Source of the DNA: Profundibacter sp033851955
Lineage (GTDB): Bacteria; Pseudomonadota; Alphaproteobacteria; Rhodobacterales; Rhodobacteraceae
Reading direction: 5' to 3'
Assembly (NCBI GenBank): GCA_033851955.1
Contig: JAWSVK010000007.1
Span: 86,561-150,560 of the forward strand
Length of the DNA: 64,000 nucleotides
Program-made: the position numbers and the translations under genes
The notes under the pieces: model-generated
Databases searched by the model: none
What the model was told of the DNA's origin: nothing
What the model saw: the letters and a program-made list of their open reading frames with translations, nothing else
Shown: piece by piece, positions 1 through 7,806 of the stretch
How the letters are laid out: each line of letters begins with the position of its first letter
How positions within the stretch are numbered: the first letter of the stretch is position 1

Positions 1-827
1 GGAATATCCCAGCGGGTCAATCCGAGGAATTTGACAAGGTTTTTGTCGACACCATGCTCAGGCAGCATTTGGATCAGCAACGGCAGCGCTCCTGCGGTAT
101 CTGAAGTAAAAAACACGGCCTGCGCACCCGAGTTGCGAATGGTGCTGGCGATACCAGGGACCGCACTAATAATGCCGTCTTGGGAAAACTCATATGACCC
201 AACGCCGGCTTGCGATGCACCAGAATTGGCAATGGCGCTGGCAATCGCAGCGCGTCCGACTTCGCCGGCATTCGTGCGGGCATGAACCGTCATGATATTG
301 CCGCGGCCCTGTTTCTTGGCGTAGCTGACCAAACGGTTCGCGGTGTTTTGAAACGTGTGACCCAGAATAAAGACGTTTCCGCCAGCAATTTGAACATTGT
401 TTGAAAAGGCGAGCACATTCACATTGCGCCCTGCAACCGCGACACCCACGGCGTTGGCGGCTTCTGCATATAGCGGGCCAATGATGATTTTAGCGCCATC
501 GTCCACAGCCTTAATCGCGACCGATGCGGCCTGATTTGGATTGCCCGCGGTGTTATAAACGCGCAGGTCAATTTTCACGCCTTGCAGATCAGCAATCGCC
601 AAACGGGCAGCATTTTCTAAATTTTTGGCCAGCAAATCGTCGCCACCATTGCCTGACCCACCAGGAACGAGCAGGGCGACGGGCACGGGGGCGCTGGGGT
701 CAATTTTTTGCCCACCACCGCCACCACCGCTAAGGCTGACCGGCTGACAGGCAGCCAGCCAAATGAATGACATCAGGGCAACAATGCGCCCCACATACTT
801 CTTGGATTTACTCAATAATGAAAACAT
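1..827 (-). CDS. Penicillin-binding protein activator lipoprotein (LpoA/LppC-like), 3' end outside window
   Basis: About 275 codons are open from an ATG at 827 down to the window edge, so the C-terminus is missing. The first residues are basic, then a hydrophobic stretch ends in the lipobox LAAC with Cys27, giving a lipoprotein. A glycine run and a charged linker follow, then a type I periplasmic-binding fold with short motifs such as VALLVPGGSG and IIIGPLYAEAANAV. LpoA/LppC-type proteins (known family) sit at the outer membrane and stimulate class A penicillin-binding proteins. The divergent rsmI-yraN-gshB neighbourhood is the usual one for this family in alphaproteobacteria. A plain amino-acid binding lipoprotein is the alternative, made less likely by the context. 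Confidence 0.8.
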   Translation of the reverse strand, partial: MFSLLSKSKKYVGRIVALMSFIWLAACQPVSLSGGGGGGQKIDPSAPVPVALLVPGGSGNGGDDLLAKNLENAARLAIADLQGVKIDLRVYNTAGNPNQAASVAIKAVDDGAKIIIGPLYAEAANAVGVAVAGRNVNVLAFSNNVQIAGGNVFILGHTFQNTANRLVSYAKKQGRGNIMTVHARTNAGEVGRAAIASAIANSGASQAGVGSYEFSQDGIISAVPGIASTIRNSGAQAVFFTSDTAGALPLLIQMLPEHGVDKNLVKFLGLTRWDI

Positions 828-868
828 AGGTTGATCCCCGCTCCTGTGCGCGTAATGATTCAGGCAAT

Positions 869-1786
869 GTGAACCTAAGCGCTCACAAGAAAATAGTAAA
901 CGCCGCGAAGGGTGTGATTTTGCCAAATTTTGAAAAGAAGCAACTCTCTGCCGGACTTTATTTTGTTGCGACGCCGATTGGGGCGGCGCGCGACATCACT
1001 TTGCGCGGGCTGGATATATTGGCCTCGGCGGATGCGATCGCCGCTGAAGACACACGCACAGCCAAACGTCTGATGGAAATTCACGGCATCCCGCTGGGCG
1101 ACAGACCGGTGATTGCCTATCACGACCACAACGGCGGACAGGTGCGCCCGCGCCTGATGCGTTTGCTAGAGGAAGGCAAGTCGTTGGCCTATGTCTCCGA
1201 AGCCGGAACGCCATTGGTTGCGGACCCTGGGTATGCGCTGGGACGCGCAGTGATCGACGCAGGCATTCAGGTGATCGGCGCGCCAGGCCCATCAGCGATT
1301 ATTGCAGCGCTTACGGTTGCAGGCCTGCCGACCGACAGGTTTTTCTTCGCGGGATTCGCGCCGAATGCCAAAGGCGCGCGCCGCCGGTTTTTTGAAGAAT
1401 TTGCCGAAGTGCCCGGAACGCTGGTGTTTTATGAATCACCAAAGCGCATTCACGCAATGTTAGCGGACTTGGTGCAAACATTGGGCGGGACGCGGCAAGC
1501 GGCCGTCTGTCGCGAACTGACAAAACGGTTCGAAGAAATTTCGCGCGGCACATTGGACGACTTGGTTGAGGCGTTTTCAGAACGCTCGGTTAAAGGTGAA
1601 ATTGTGGTTTTGGTGGATCGGGCGCGGGTCAGCGCCGTTTCAGAACAAACCATGGAGGAAGCATTGGTGGAAGCGTTGAAAACCATGCGGATCAAGGATG
1701 CAGCAACGGCCGTAGCCGAAGCCTTGGGCATCCAGCGTCGCAAAGTGTACCAAGCCGCGTTATCGATGGAAAAGAATAAGGAATGA
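869..1786 (+). CDS. rsmI: 16S rRNA (cytidine(1402)-2'-O)-methyltransferase RsmI
   Basis: RsmI 2'-O-methylates C1402 in the 16S rRNA decoding centre using SAM. The protein has the tetrapyrrole-methylase fold: VATPIG near residue 33, the AAEDTR segment near 59, EAGTPLVADPG near 110 and the GAPGPSA loop near 137. The C-terminal helical part ends in a charged tail. The start is uncertain: a GTG at 869 gives 305 residues but has only a weak ribosome site, and an in-frame GTG at 914 would remove 15 unconserved residues. The stop overlaps the yraN start by four bases (ATGA), so the two are probably translationally coupled. Confidence 0.93.
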   Translation: MNLSAHKKIVNAAKGVILPNFEKKQLSAGLYFVATPIGAARDITLRGLDILASADAIAAEDTRTAKRLMEIHGIPLGDRPVIAYHDHNGGQVRPRLMRLLEEGKSLAYVSEAGTPLVADPGYALGRAVIDAGIQVIGAPGPSAIIAALTVAGLPTDRFFFAGFAPNAKGARRRFFEEFAEVPGTLVFYESPKRIHAMLADLVQTLGGTRQAAVCRELTKRFEEISRGTLDDLVEAFSERSVKGEIVVLVDRARVSAVSEQTMEEALVEALKTMRIKDAATAVAEALGIQRRKVYQAALSMEKNKE

Positions 1787-2139
1787 GCGGACTCACCTCC
1801 TATCACGCTGGATTGGCGGCAGAAGGAGCCGTTGAAGAACACTACGTTCGAAAGGGGTATCTGATTGCAGATCGCCGTTGGCGCGGGGCAGGCGGCGAAA
1901 TTGATATTATTGCGCGGGACGGGGATGAATTGATCTTTATCGAGGTTAAGAAAAGCCGCGATTTTGCCCGTGCCGCTGAGCAGCTGTCACATCACCAAAT
2001 GACGCGCATTTTCAATACGGCCAGTGAATTTTTGGCAGGCGAGCCAAATGGGCAAGACACAAATGTGCGATTTGACGTCGCCTTGATGGATGAAGTCGGC
2101 CACATTCAGGTGATTGAAAATGCATTCGGGCAGGGATGA
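1783..2139 (+). CDS. yraN: YraN/UPF0102 family nuclease-like protein
   Basis: A protein of 118 residues with the conserved UPF0102 pattern: an early G-x-x-AE-x-A-V helix, then GAGGEIDIIARDGDELIFIE and VK. The D and the E-x-K triad match the PD-(D/E)XK nuclease fold assigned to this family. The cellular role is not settled in any organism I know. Its place directly after rsmI, with an ATGA overlap, and before gshB is a widespread arrangement. The length is normal for the family. Confidence 0.88.
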   Translation: MSGLTSYHAGLAAEGAVEEHYVRKGYLIADRRWRGAGGEIDIIARDGDELIFIEVKKSRDFARAAEQLSHHQMTRIFNTASEFLAGEPNGQDTNVRFDVALMDEVGHIQVIENAFGQG

Positions 2140-2216
2140 CGCCCAAAGAATGGCGCATAGCCATTGAACCCCAAACCACACTGCGCCATGTAGGTGAGGT
2201 GCATAAGGGGAAAACC

Positions 2217-3158
2217 ATGTCGTTGAAAATTGCCATCCAGATGGACCCAATCGGTCCGATCGATATTGACGCAGACAGCTCATTCCGCATCGCCGAAGAG
2301 GCGCAAGCGCGTGGCCACGAGCTGTTTTATTACACGCCTGACAAACTGTCATTCCGTGCAGGACGCGTGATGGCGCGGGGCTGGCCTTTGACGGTGCGCC
2401 GCGAAAAGGGCAACCATTTCACGCTGGGCGCCGAGCAGGACATTGATCTGGCTGACTGGGACGTTGTCTGGTTGCGTCAAGATCCGCCATTTGACATGGG
2501 CTATATCACTACGACCCATTTACTGGACATGATCCACCCCGACACATTGGTGGTGAATGACCCGTTCTGGGTGCGCAACTACCCTGAAAAACTGCTGGTG
2601 CTGCAATTTCCAGACCTAACCCCACCCACCATGATCGCCCGTGATCTGGAGACCATCAAAGAATTTAAGGCCGAGCATGGCGATATCATTCTTAAGCCGC
2701 TTTACGGGAATGGAGGGGCCGGTGTGTTCCGTTTGGACAAAGGCGATCGCAACCTGACGTCGCTGCACGAATTGTTCATGGGCATCAATCGCGAGCCGTT
2801 GATAGCGCAAAAATTCCTGCCTGATGTGTCCAATGGCGACAAACGGATCATACTGGTCGACGGCGAAGCTGTTGGCGCGATCAACCGCGTTCCAGCCAAG
2901 GGCGAAACCCGTTCCAACATGCACGTCGGGGGACGGCCCGAAAAGATTGGGCTAACCGCAAGAGACAAAGAAATTTGCGCGGCCATCGGGCCTTTGTTGC
3001 GCGAAAAGGGTCAAGTTTTTGTTGGGATCGACGTGATCGGCGATTACCTGACCGAAATCAACGTGACCTCGCCCACCGGCATTCAAGAACTTGAACGATT
3101 TGACGGCACCAACATCGCCGAAAAAATCTGGCAGGCGATTGAGGCCAAACGGGCATGA
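2217..3158 (+). CDS. gshB: Glutathione synthetase
   Basis: GshB joins glycine to gamma-glutamylcysteine with ATP, the second step of glutathione synthesis. I chose the ATG at 2217 (313 residues) because AAGGGG lies just upstream and the protein then opens with the typical LKIAIQMDPI strand; the frame is open upstream to 2136 but that part is unlike the family. The N-terminal domain is followed by an ATP-grasp domain, with LKPLYGNGGAGVF near 159-171 and the metal-binding EINVTSPTG near 280-288. The stop overlaps the next start by four bases. Confidence 0.95.
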   Translation: MSLKIAIQMDPIGPIDIDADSSFRIAEEAQARGHELFYYTPDKLSFRAGRVMARGWPLTVRREKGNHFTLGAEQDIDLADWDVVWLRQDPPFDMGYITTTHLLDMIHPDTLVVNDPFWVRNYPEKLLVLQFPDLTPPTMIARDLETIKEFKAEHGDIILKPLYGNGGAGVFRLDKGDRNLTSLHELFMGINREPLIAQKFLPDVSNGDKRIILVDGEAVGAINRVPAKGETRSNMHVGGRPEKIGLTARDKEICAAIGPLLREKGQVFVGIDVIGDYLTEINVTSPTGIQELERFDGTNIAEKIWQAIEAKRA

Positions 3159-4081
3159 GTCTGCGCCTAGGCATCTTGAACGGGTTTTTACGCCTATTTG
3201 AAAAGCGACGGATGGCGCGAGCGAAAACGCCTGATGACCTTCGAAGACCGTTTGAAATCCAAGCTCGGATGTTTTTTTGGCCACCTCGCAAGACCGAATT
3301 CAAAGACGATGATTTGCAGATCGGTGACCATTCAGTTCCGATCCATTGGGCCATAGCAAAAAATGCCACCAAAGATCACGTGATCCTGTATTTCCATGGC
3401 GGCGGCTATGTTTTTGGCTCGCCCAAAACCCATCGCTCCATGTTAGCACGGCTTTCAGCAATGACAGGCATGTCGGCCTGTTTGCCGCGTTACAGATTGG
3501 CGCCGGAACACCCGTTTCCAGCCGCCATTGAGGATGCGGTTGCTGCCTATCAGGCATTGCTTGGGCGTGGTTTTTCGGCGGACCAGATTGTCATGGGGGG
3601 CGACAGCGCAGGTGGCGGGTTGGTATTGGCGCTGCTTGGAGAAATCACTCGGCTGAGATTGCCGCAGCCCGCTGGTGTTATTGCATTTTCTCCCCTGACC
3701 GACCTCACTTATTCGGGGCTGTCATTCACCGAAAACGCAAAATCAGATGTGGTTTTGCCCGCCGAACGAGCGATGGGCATGGCAGAGCTATACTTGCGCG
3801 GCGCCGCCCCTGATGATCCTCGCGTATCGCCGATCCATGCGCAATTTTCAGGAGAAACGCCAGTTTACCTGACTGCCAGCGACAGCGAAATACTGCTGGA
3901 TGACACGCGCCGTATGACCCAGCATTTACGCGACCAAGGTGTAAAGGTTACCGAAAAGATCGTGCAAAATCATCCGCACGTCTGGCCAATTTTCCAAGGG
4001 ATATTGCCGGAAGCCGACCAAGGTTTGCGAGATGTCGCAAGCTGGATCAAACCTCTTTTGTCGCGCTCAGACGAAAGCTGA
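3155..4081 (+). CDS. Alpha/beta hydrolase, hormone-sensitive-lipase (family IV) esterase
   Basis: A 308-residue esterase of the bacterial HSL group. The oxyanion-hole motif HGGG starts at His81, the nucleophile elbow GDSAGG places Ser151, and the third catalytic position is in NHPHVW, probably His275; the acid lies in the ASDSEILLDD stretch (243-250). No signal peptide is visible, so it is probably cytoplasmic. These enzymes cleave short-chain acyl esters; the real substrate cannot be read from sequence. It is the last gene of the rsmI-yraN-gshB run by a four-base overlap, and its 3' end overlaps the convergent comM gene by 35 bases. Confidence 0.9.
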   Translation: MSLRLGILNGFLRLFEKRRMARAKTPDDLRRPFEIQARMFFWPPRKTEFKDDDLQIGDHSVPIHWAIAKNATKDHVILYFHGGGYVFGSPKTHRSMLARLSAMTGMSACLPRYRLAPEHPFPAAIEDAVAAYQALLGRGFSADQIVMGGDSAGGGLVLALLGEITRLRLPQPAGVIAFSPLTDLTYSGLSFTENAKSDVVLPAERAMGMAELYLRGAAPDDPRVSPIHAQFSGETPVYLTASDSEILLDDTRRMTQHLRDQGVKVTEKIVQNHPHVWPIFQGILPEADQGLRDVASWIKPLLSRSDES

Positions 4082-5561
4082 CCGCCTCGGCCACATGGTG
4101 TTTGCGCACATCCTCGACCCCCTCAAGGTCGGCGATGGTGCGGGCCACACGCAACACGCGGTGATAGCCTCGCGCCGACAGGCCAAAGCGTTCAGCGACT
4201 TTGATCAACAGCGCGCGCCCTTCCTCATCGGGTGTGGCAATTTCTTCTAGTACGGCGCCTTCGGCATCAGCGTTCACACGCATATCAGGGTGTTCATCAA
4301 ATCGCATGGCTTGCACATCACGCGCCGCCGAAATGCGGGCAGCCATTTCGGCAGAACTGTCACCGGCTTCGGGCAAATCAAGGTCAGAATAAGCCACCGG
4401 CGGCACATCAATGCGCAGATCAAACCTGTCCATCAAGGGGCCGGAAATGCGGCCCAAATATTCCTCGCCACAGATCGGAACACGGGCACAGGCGCGGGCG
4501 GGGTCCGCAAGGTAGCCGCATTTGCACGGATTGGCCGCCGCAACCAACATAAACCGGCAGGGATAGCGCACATGCGCGTTGGCGCGGGCCACCACGACCT
4601 CGCCGGTTTCAATTGGCTGACGCAGGGTTTCCAGCACGGCGCGTGGATATTCGGGGAATTCATCCATGAACAACACGCCATTATGTGCCAGCGAGATTTC
4701 GCCCGGTTTTGCACCGCGCCCGCCGCCAACAATGGCGGCCATTGAGGCGGTGTGATGCGGCTCACGAAACGGACGTTCGCGCGAAATGCCGCCCTCGTCC
4801 AGCAAGCCGGACAGGGAATGGATCATCGAAGTTTCCAGCGCTTCAGCCGCGCTTAGCTGGGGCAAAATACCTGGAAGGCGCGCCGCCAACATGGATTTCC
4901 CTGACCCGGGAGAGCCAGTCATCAACACATGGTGCCGTCCTGCTGCTGCAATTTCCAACGCCCGTTTGGCCCGTTCTTGTCCTTTGACATCGCGCATGTC
5001 GCGGCTGTGATTTTCGCGGGTGACTTCGCCCGCAACAGCGGGGCTGAGCGGTGATTGGCCCGTGTAATGACGTACGACTTCTGTCAGCGAGCCAGCGGCC
5101 AAAACCTGCGTGGCGCCGACCCAAGCGGCCTCGGCACCGCAGGCCTTGGGGCACAAAAGTGCACGGTCATGTTCGGCGGCCGCCATGGCGGCAGGTAGGG
5201 CACCTATGACCTGAATGAGCGAGCCATCCAGCGATAATTCTCCCAACGCGACGGTGTTTTCCACCTCTTCGGCGGGCACAATTTCCAGCGCGGCGAGCAA
5301 TGCTAGCGCGATAGGTAAATCGAAATGCGATCCCACCTTAAGCACGTCAGCCGGCGAAAGGTTGATGGTGATGCGTTTGGAAGGGAGGGCGATCGACATC
5401 GCCGTCATCGCGGCCCGCACCCGTTCGCGTGCCTCCGACACGGCCTTGTCAGGCAGACCCACGATTGCAAACGACGGCAATCCCGCAGTGACCGCGCATT
5501 GCACTTCAACCATGCGGGCCGTGATCCCCTCAAACGCGACAGTGTAGGCGCGTGCCACCAT
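4047..5561 (-). CDS. comM: YifB/ComM family Mg-chelatase-like AAA+ ATPase
   Basis: A 504-residue protein with the N-terminal ChlI/Lon-protease-like domain (MVARAYTVAFEG start), a central AAA+ module with Walker A GSPGSGKS near 216-223 and Walker B LFMDEFPE near 296, a cysteine-bearing NPCKCG loop, and the C-terminal Mg_chelatase_C domain. ComM of naturally competent bacteria (known) is a hexameric helicase that promotes branch migration during uptake of heterologous DNA. The ATG at 5561 is preferred over the GTG at 5567, as GGAGGG lies seven bases before it and the N-terminus then matches the family. A perfect inverted repeat touches this ribosome site (separate entry). Confidence 0.93.
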   Translation of the reverse strand: MVARAYTVAFEGITARMVEVQCAVTAGLPSFAIVGLPDKAVSEARERVRAAMTAMSIALPSKRITINLSPADVLKVGSHFDLPIALALLAALEIVPAEEVENTVALGELSLDGSLIQVIGALPAAMAAAEHDRALLCPKACGAEAAWVGATQVLAAGSLTEVVRHYTGQSPLSPAVAGEVTRENHSRDMRDVKGQERAKRALEIAAAGRHHVLMTGSPGSGKSMLAARLPGILPQLSAAEALETSMIHSLSGLLDEGGISRERPFREPHHTASMAAIVGGGRGAKPGEISLAHNGVLFMDEFPEYPRAVLETLRQPIETGEVVVARANAHVRYPCRFMLVAAANPCKCGYLADPARACARVPICGEEYLGRISGPLMDRFDLRIDVPPVAYSDLDLPEAGDSSAEMAARISAARDVQAMRFDEHPDMRVNADAEGAVLEEIATPDEEGRALLIKVAERFGLSARGYHRVLRVARTIADLEGVEDVRKHHVAEAVSFRLSATKEV

Positions 5562-5572
5562 ATCCACGCCCT

Positions 5573-5606
5573 CCAGCGTTAACTAATAAGTTATGGTTAA
5601 CGCTGG
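5573..5606 (-). promoter_or_regulatory. 11-bp perfect inverted repeat abutting the comM ribosome-binding site
   Basis: CCAGCGTTAAC (5573-5583) and GTTAACGCTGG (5596-5606) are exact reverse complements with a 12-base spacer. On the comM (minus) strand the 3' arm ends with the two Gs that begin the GGAGGG Shine-Dalgarno, so a folded RNA would crowd or partly cover it. No T-run follows in either direction, so a simple intrinsic terminator fits poorly. It could equally be a protein operator, since each arm contains GTTAAC. Confidence 0.6.
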
Positions 5607-5612
5607 AAAGGT

Positions 5613-6482
5613 TTACGAATGGTAAATTTTCATGAAATCTGGCCAAGCCTCAGGGTCTGCCACGGTTTTATCGCGGCAAGTTGCGTTGCAAAACCCGAAT
5701 GTTCGCTCGTTGAGTTCCAGTAAATGGGTCACGGCTTTGCCGGAGTATGGGCAATTGGAGTTTTCCGCTATGCCATGATCAACCGCCTTTGCATCCAAAC
5801 GAGGCAAGGGCCAATCGCGAAACGCGAGGTCCATTGCATAGGGAACCGGATCATAGGTTTTTGTCAGCCCCAAGGCGCGCCATTTTCGAAATGCGGGGTC
5901 CTTTAGGTGTTCTGAAACATAAGCGGCTGCTGCATCATTGACGGGCAGGTCAAATCCAGCAATCCGCGCAGCAATTGGGGCGTAAAAGGCATCGGCCAAC
6001 GAATAGGTGCCAAACAGCCAGGGGCCGCCGCTTGCGTGGCGGGTGCGCGCCAGTGCCCACAAGTCCTGAAGTCGATCCAGATCGGCCTGCACACCTGAGG
6101 ATACCGAAAACCCGTCATATTGGTGCAACAATTGCATTGGGCACTCATTCCGCAGAGCGCCAAAACCGGAGTGCAATTCAGCGACCAACCAGCGCGCCAA
6201 AATGCGGGCAGATTCATCGCTGGGCCAAAGGCCCGCATCTGGATGGCGTTCGGCTAATACTTCGGCAATGGCCATCGTGTCGCCCACGGCATCGCCATCC
6301 GGCGTGCGGATCACAGGGACCGTGCGTGCAGGTGCCAAACTGGCTAGGTCTTGTTGAAATGTGCCGGAATATAGTCCCAACATGTGAGTGCGGTAGGGGA
6401 TGTTGAACTTTTCAAACATCAACCAGCCACGCAGCGACCAGCTGGAAAATGAGCGGTCGCCGATATAAAGATCATACGTCAT
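5613..6482 (-). CDS. Glutathione S-transferase family protein with cysteine-rich C-terminal tail
   Basis: A thioredoxin-fold N-terminal domain (LYIGDRSFSSWSLRGW at residues about 4-19, with the Ser-rich active-site loop of several bacterial GSTs; then TVPVIRTPDG) is followed by the all-helical GST C-domain. The last about 50 residues add a small module with CPYSGK and FCNATCRDK, probably a metal or redox site, which ordinary GSTs lack. I set the start at the ATG at 6482 (289 residues), because the 43 codons open upstream do not look like this family. The substrate is unknown. It lies downstream of cobU and the phosphatase on the same strand, after an 80-base gap. Confidence 0.82.
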   Translation of the reverse strand: MTYDLYIGDRSFSSWSLRGWLMFEKFNIPYRTHMLGLYSGTFQQDLASLAPARTVPVIRTPDGDAVGDTMAIAEVLAERHPDAGLWPSDESARILARWLVAELHSGFGALRNECPMQLLHQYDGFSVSSGVQADLDRLQDLWALARTRHASGGPWLFGTYSLADAFYAPIAARIAGFDLPVNDAAAAYVSEHLKDPAFRKWRALGLTKTYDPVPYAMDLAFRDWPLPRLDAKAVDHGIAENSNCPYSGKAVTHLLELNERTFGFCNATCRDKTVADPEAWPDFMKIYHS

Positions 6483-6562
6483 GACGTGCAGCTTATCGAA
6501 CCGAGACCTATAAGCAAAATTGTGTTTTGTGACGGCGGCATAAAGTTTTGTGATGAATGGGG

Positions 6563-7141
6563 TTAGGGCAAATGGTTGATCACGCCCGTATCCCAGGCCG
6601 CCCCGTCCCATTGCAGGCGCGTTACAGACAGGTTGTCGATTTTGTGAGAAACGGCTTGATAGGCCGTTAGACCACCAGCCAATTGTACCTGCGTTAGGAT
6701 CGCGCCGAAATGGGCTACGGCGATGATATGCGTGTTGGGGTGGCGGTTGTTCATCCGGTCAACATAGGCGTTGATGCGGTTGGCGGCTGTGTTCCAGCTC
6801 TCGCCGTTTGGCGGGGCAACATCGCCCGGTTTGTCCCAATAATCGCGGCTTAGGTTTGGGTCACGCGCCATGACTTGTTCAAAGTTCAACCCGTCCCAAT
6901 CACCGAAATCAAACTCCCGGATATCGGCGGCATGAGGCAGGCGGGTGCGTTGGCCTGCGATGGCGTCTGCGGTGGCGGTGCAGCGCGACAAATCCGACGA
7001 AACCAGCAGGGCGTCATCCGGTAAATGGGCGTTAAGACGGGCAATTTGGGCTGTATCGGACAGATCTGCGGGCACATCTCGCCAGCCCACGAAAGATTTT
7101 TCGTGGGTCGGTCCGTGGCGTATCCACCACCATGTCGTCAT
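6563..7141 (-). CDS. Histidine phosphatase family protein, possible CobC-type alpha-ribazole phosphatase
   Basis: A 192-residue member of the phosphoglycerate-mutase-like superfamily: the RHG motif at residues 8-10 (WIRHGPTH) supplies the phosphorylated histidine, and VAHFG near 143 the second histidine. The start overlaps the stop of cobU by four bases (ATGA). Because cobU acts in nucleotide-loop assembly, the natural inference is that this enzyme removes the 5'-phosphate of alpha-ribazole phosphate or cobalamin phosphate, as CobC does. The family is promiscuous, so the substrate is inferred from the neighbour, not read from residues. Confidence 0.8.
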   Translation of the reverse strand: MTTWWWIRHGPTHEKSFVGWRDVPADLSDTAQIARLNAHLPDDALLVSSDLSRCTATADAIAGQRTRLPHAADIREFDFGDWDGLNFEQVMARDPNLSRDYWDKPGDVAPPNGESWNTAANRINAYVDRMNNRHPNTHIIAVAHFGAILTQVQLAGGLTAYQAVSHKIDNLSVTRLQWDGAAWDTGVINHLP

Positions 7142-7662
7142 GTTGGCAAGGTGCCCTTTAGCACCATTGGCAGGCCTGCAATTACCGTCACAGCCAAATC
7201 GGCTTGGGCGGCGAGGCGCTGGTTCAAACGCCCTTGACCTTCTCTGAATTTGCGCGCCAAAGCGTTTTCGGGAACGATGCCCGCGCCGACCTCGTTAGAG
7301 ACCACCACCAAGGGGGCTCTGCAATCTGCTAAGGATTGCAACAGCGCGGATTGGGCGGCTTCCAGGTCGGTCTCGGCCAACAGCTGGTTGGTCAGCCAAA
7401 GTGTGATGCAATCCAGTAAGATCACGTCAGTTGCATTGGCGGAGCCGAGGGCATCTGAGAGATCAAGCGGAGCCTCTATTGTGTGCCAGCCATCGCCGCG
7501 AGATTTTTGATGGCGGTTGATTTTCGCGGTCATTTCGCTGTCATGGGCCTGTGCCGTGGCCAGATAGATTTTGGCGTTGCCGCAGGCCATGACCAGTCCC
7601 TCAGCAAAATCCGATTTGCCCGAGGCGGCCGCGCCGATGATAAGGGTCAGGTCAGGTAACAT
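7138..7662 (-). CDS. cobU: Adenosylcobinamide kinase / adenosylcobinamide-phosphate guanylyltransferase
   Basis: A bifunctional enzyme (CobU, called CobP in pseudomonads) that phosphorylates adenosylcobinamide and transfers GMP to it, opening nucleotide-loop assembly of coenzyme B12. In 174 residues I see the P-loop GAAASGKS (10-17), the NRHQKSR segment with His51 in the position of the guanylylated histidine, LLDCITLWLTN, and VVSNEVGAGIVPE. It shares an operon with the phosphatase downstream and is divergent from coaBC. No cobalamin riboswitch core is recognisable in the 144-base divergent region. The B12-dependent nrdJ elsewhere in the window is a likely consumer of the product. Confidence 0.93.
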   Translation of the reverse strand: MLPDLTLIIGAAASGKSDFAEGLVMACGNAKIYLATAQAHDSEMTAKINRHQKSRGDGWHTIEAPLDLSDALGSANATDVILLDCITLWLTNQLLAETDLEAAQSALLQSLADCRAPLVVVSNEVGAGIVPENALARKFREGQGRLNQRLAAQADLAVTVIAGLPMVLKGTLPT

Positions 7663-7750
7663 ATTTAAATCATATCAAGTCTCGGGCGCGCTCATCAAGC
7701 CCTGACGGGCATTCTTCGCGAGGTTTGTGGCGGGGAATGTCGGCAGCTGG

Positions 7751-7779
7751 TTGAGTTTACACGTTTTGCGGCCTAAAAT
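7751..7779 (+). promoter_or_regulatory. Candidate sigma70-type promoter of coaBC
   Basis: TTGAGT (7751-7756) and TAAAAT (7774-7779) are separated by exactly 17 bases, and the coaBC ATG lies 28 bases beyond the -10. This is the best match in the cobU/coaBC divergent region. Sequence match only. Confidence 0.5.
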
Positions 7780-7806
7780 AGCTACAACTGTCTGAAAGGG
7801 CTAAAT

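Noticed and set aside
5573..5606. CtrA-type TTAA-N7-TTAA site in the comM dyad
   Set aside because: The two TTAA tetramers are 14 bases apart, not seven; the dyad is better described as an inverted repeat.
7663..7806. Cobalamin riboswitch before cobU
   Set aside because: The 144-base gap is short and no B12-box or conserved core is recognisable; the same holds for the gap before nrdJ.
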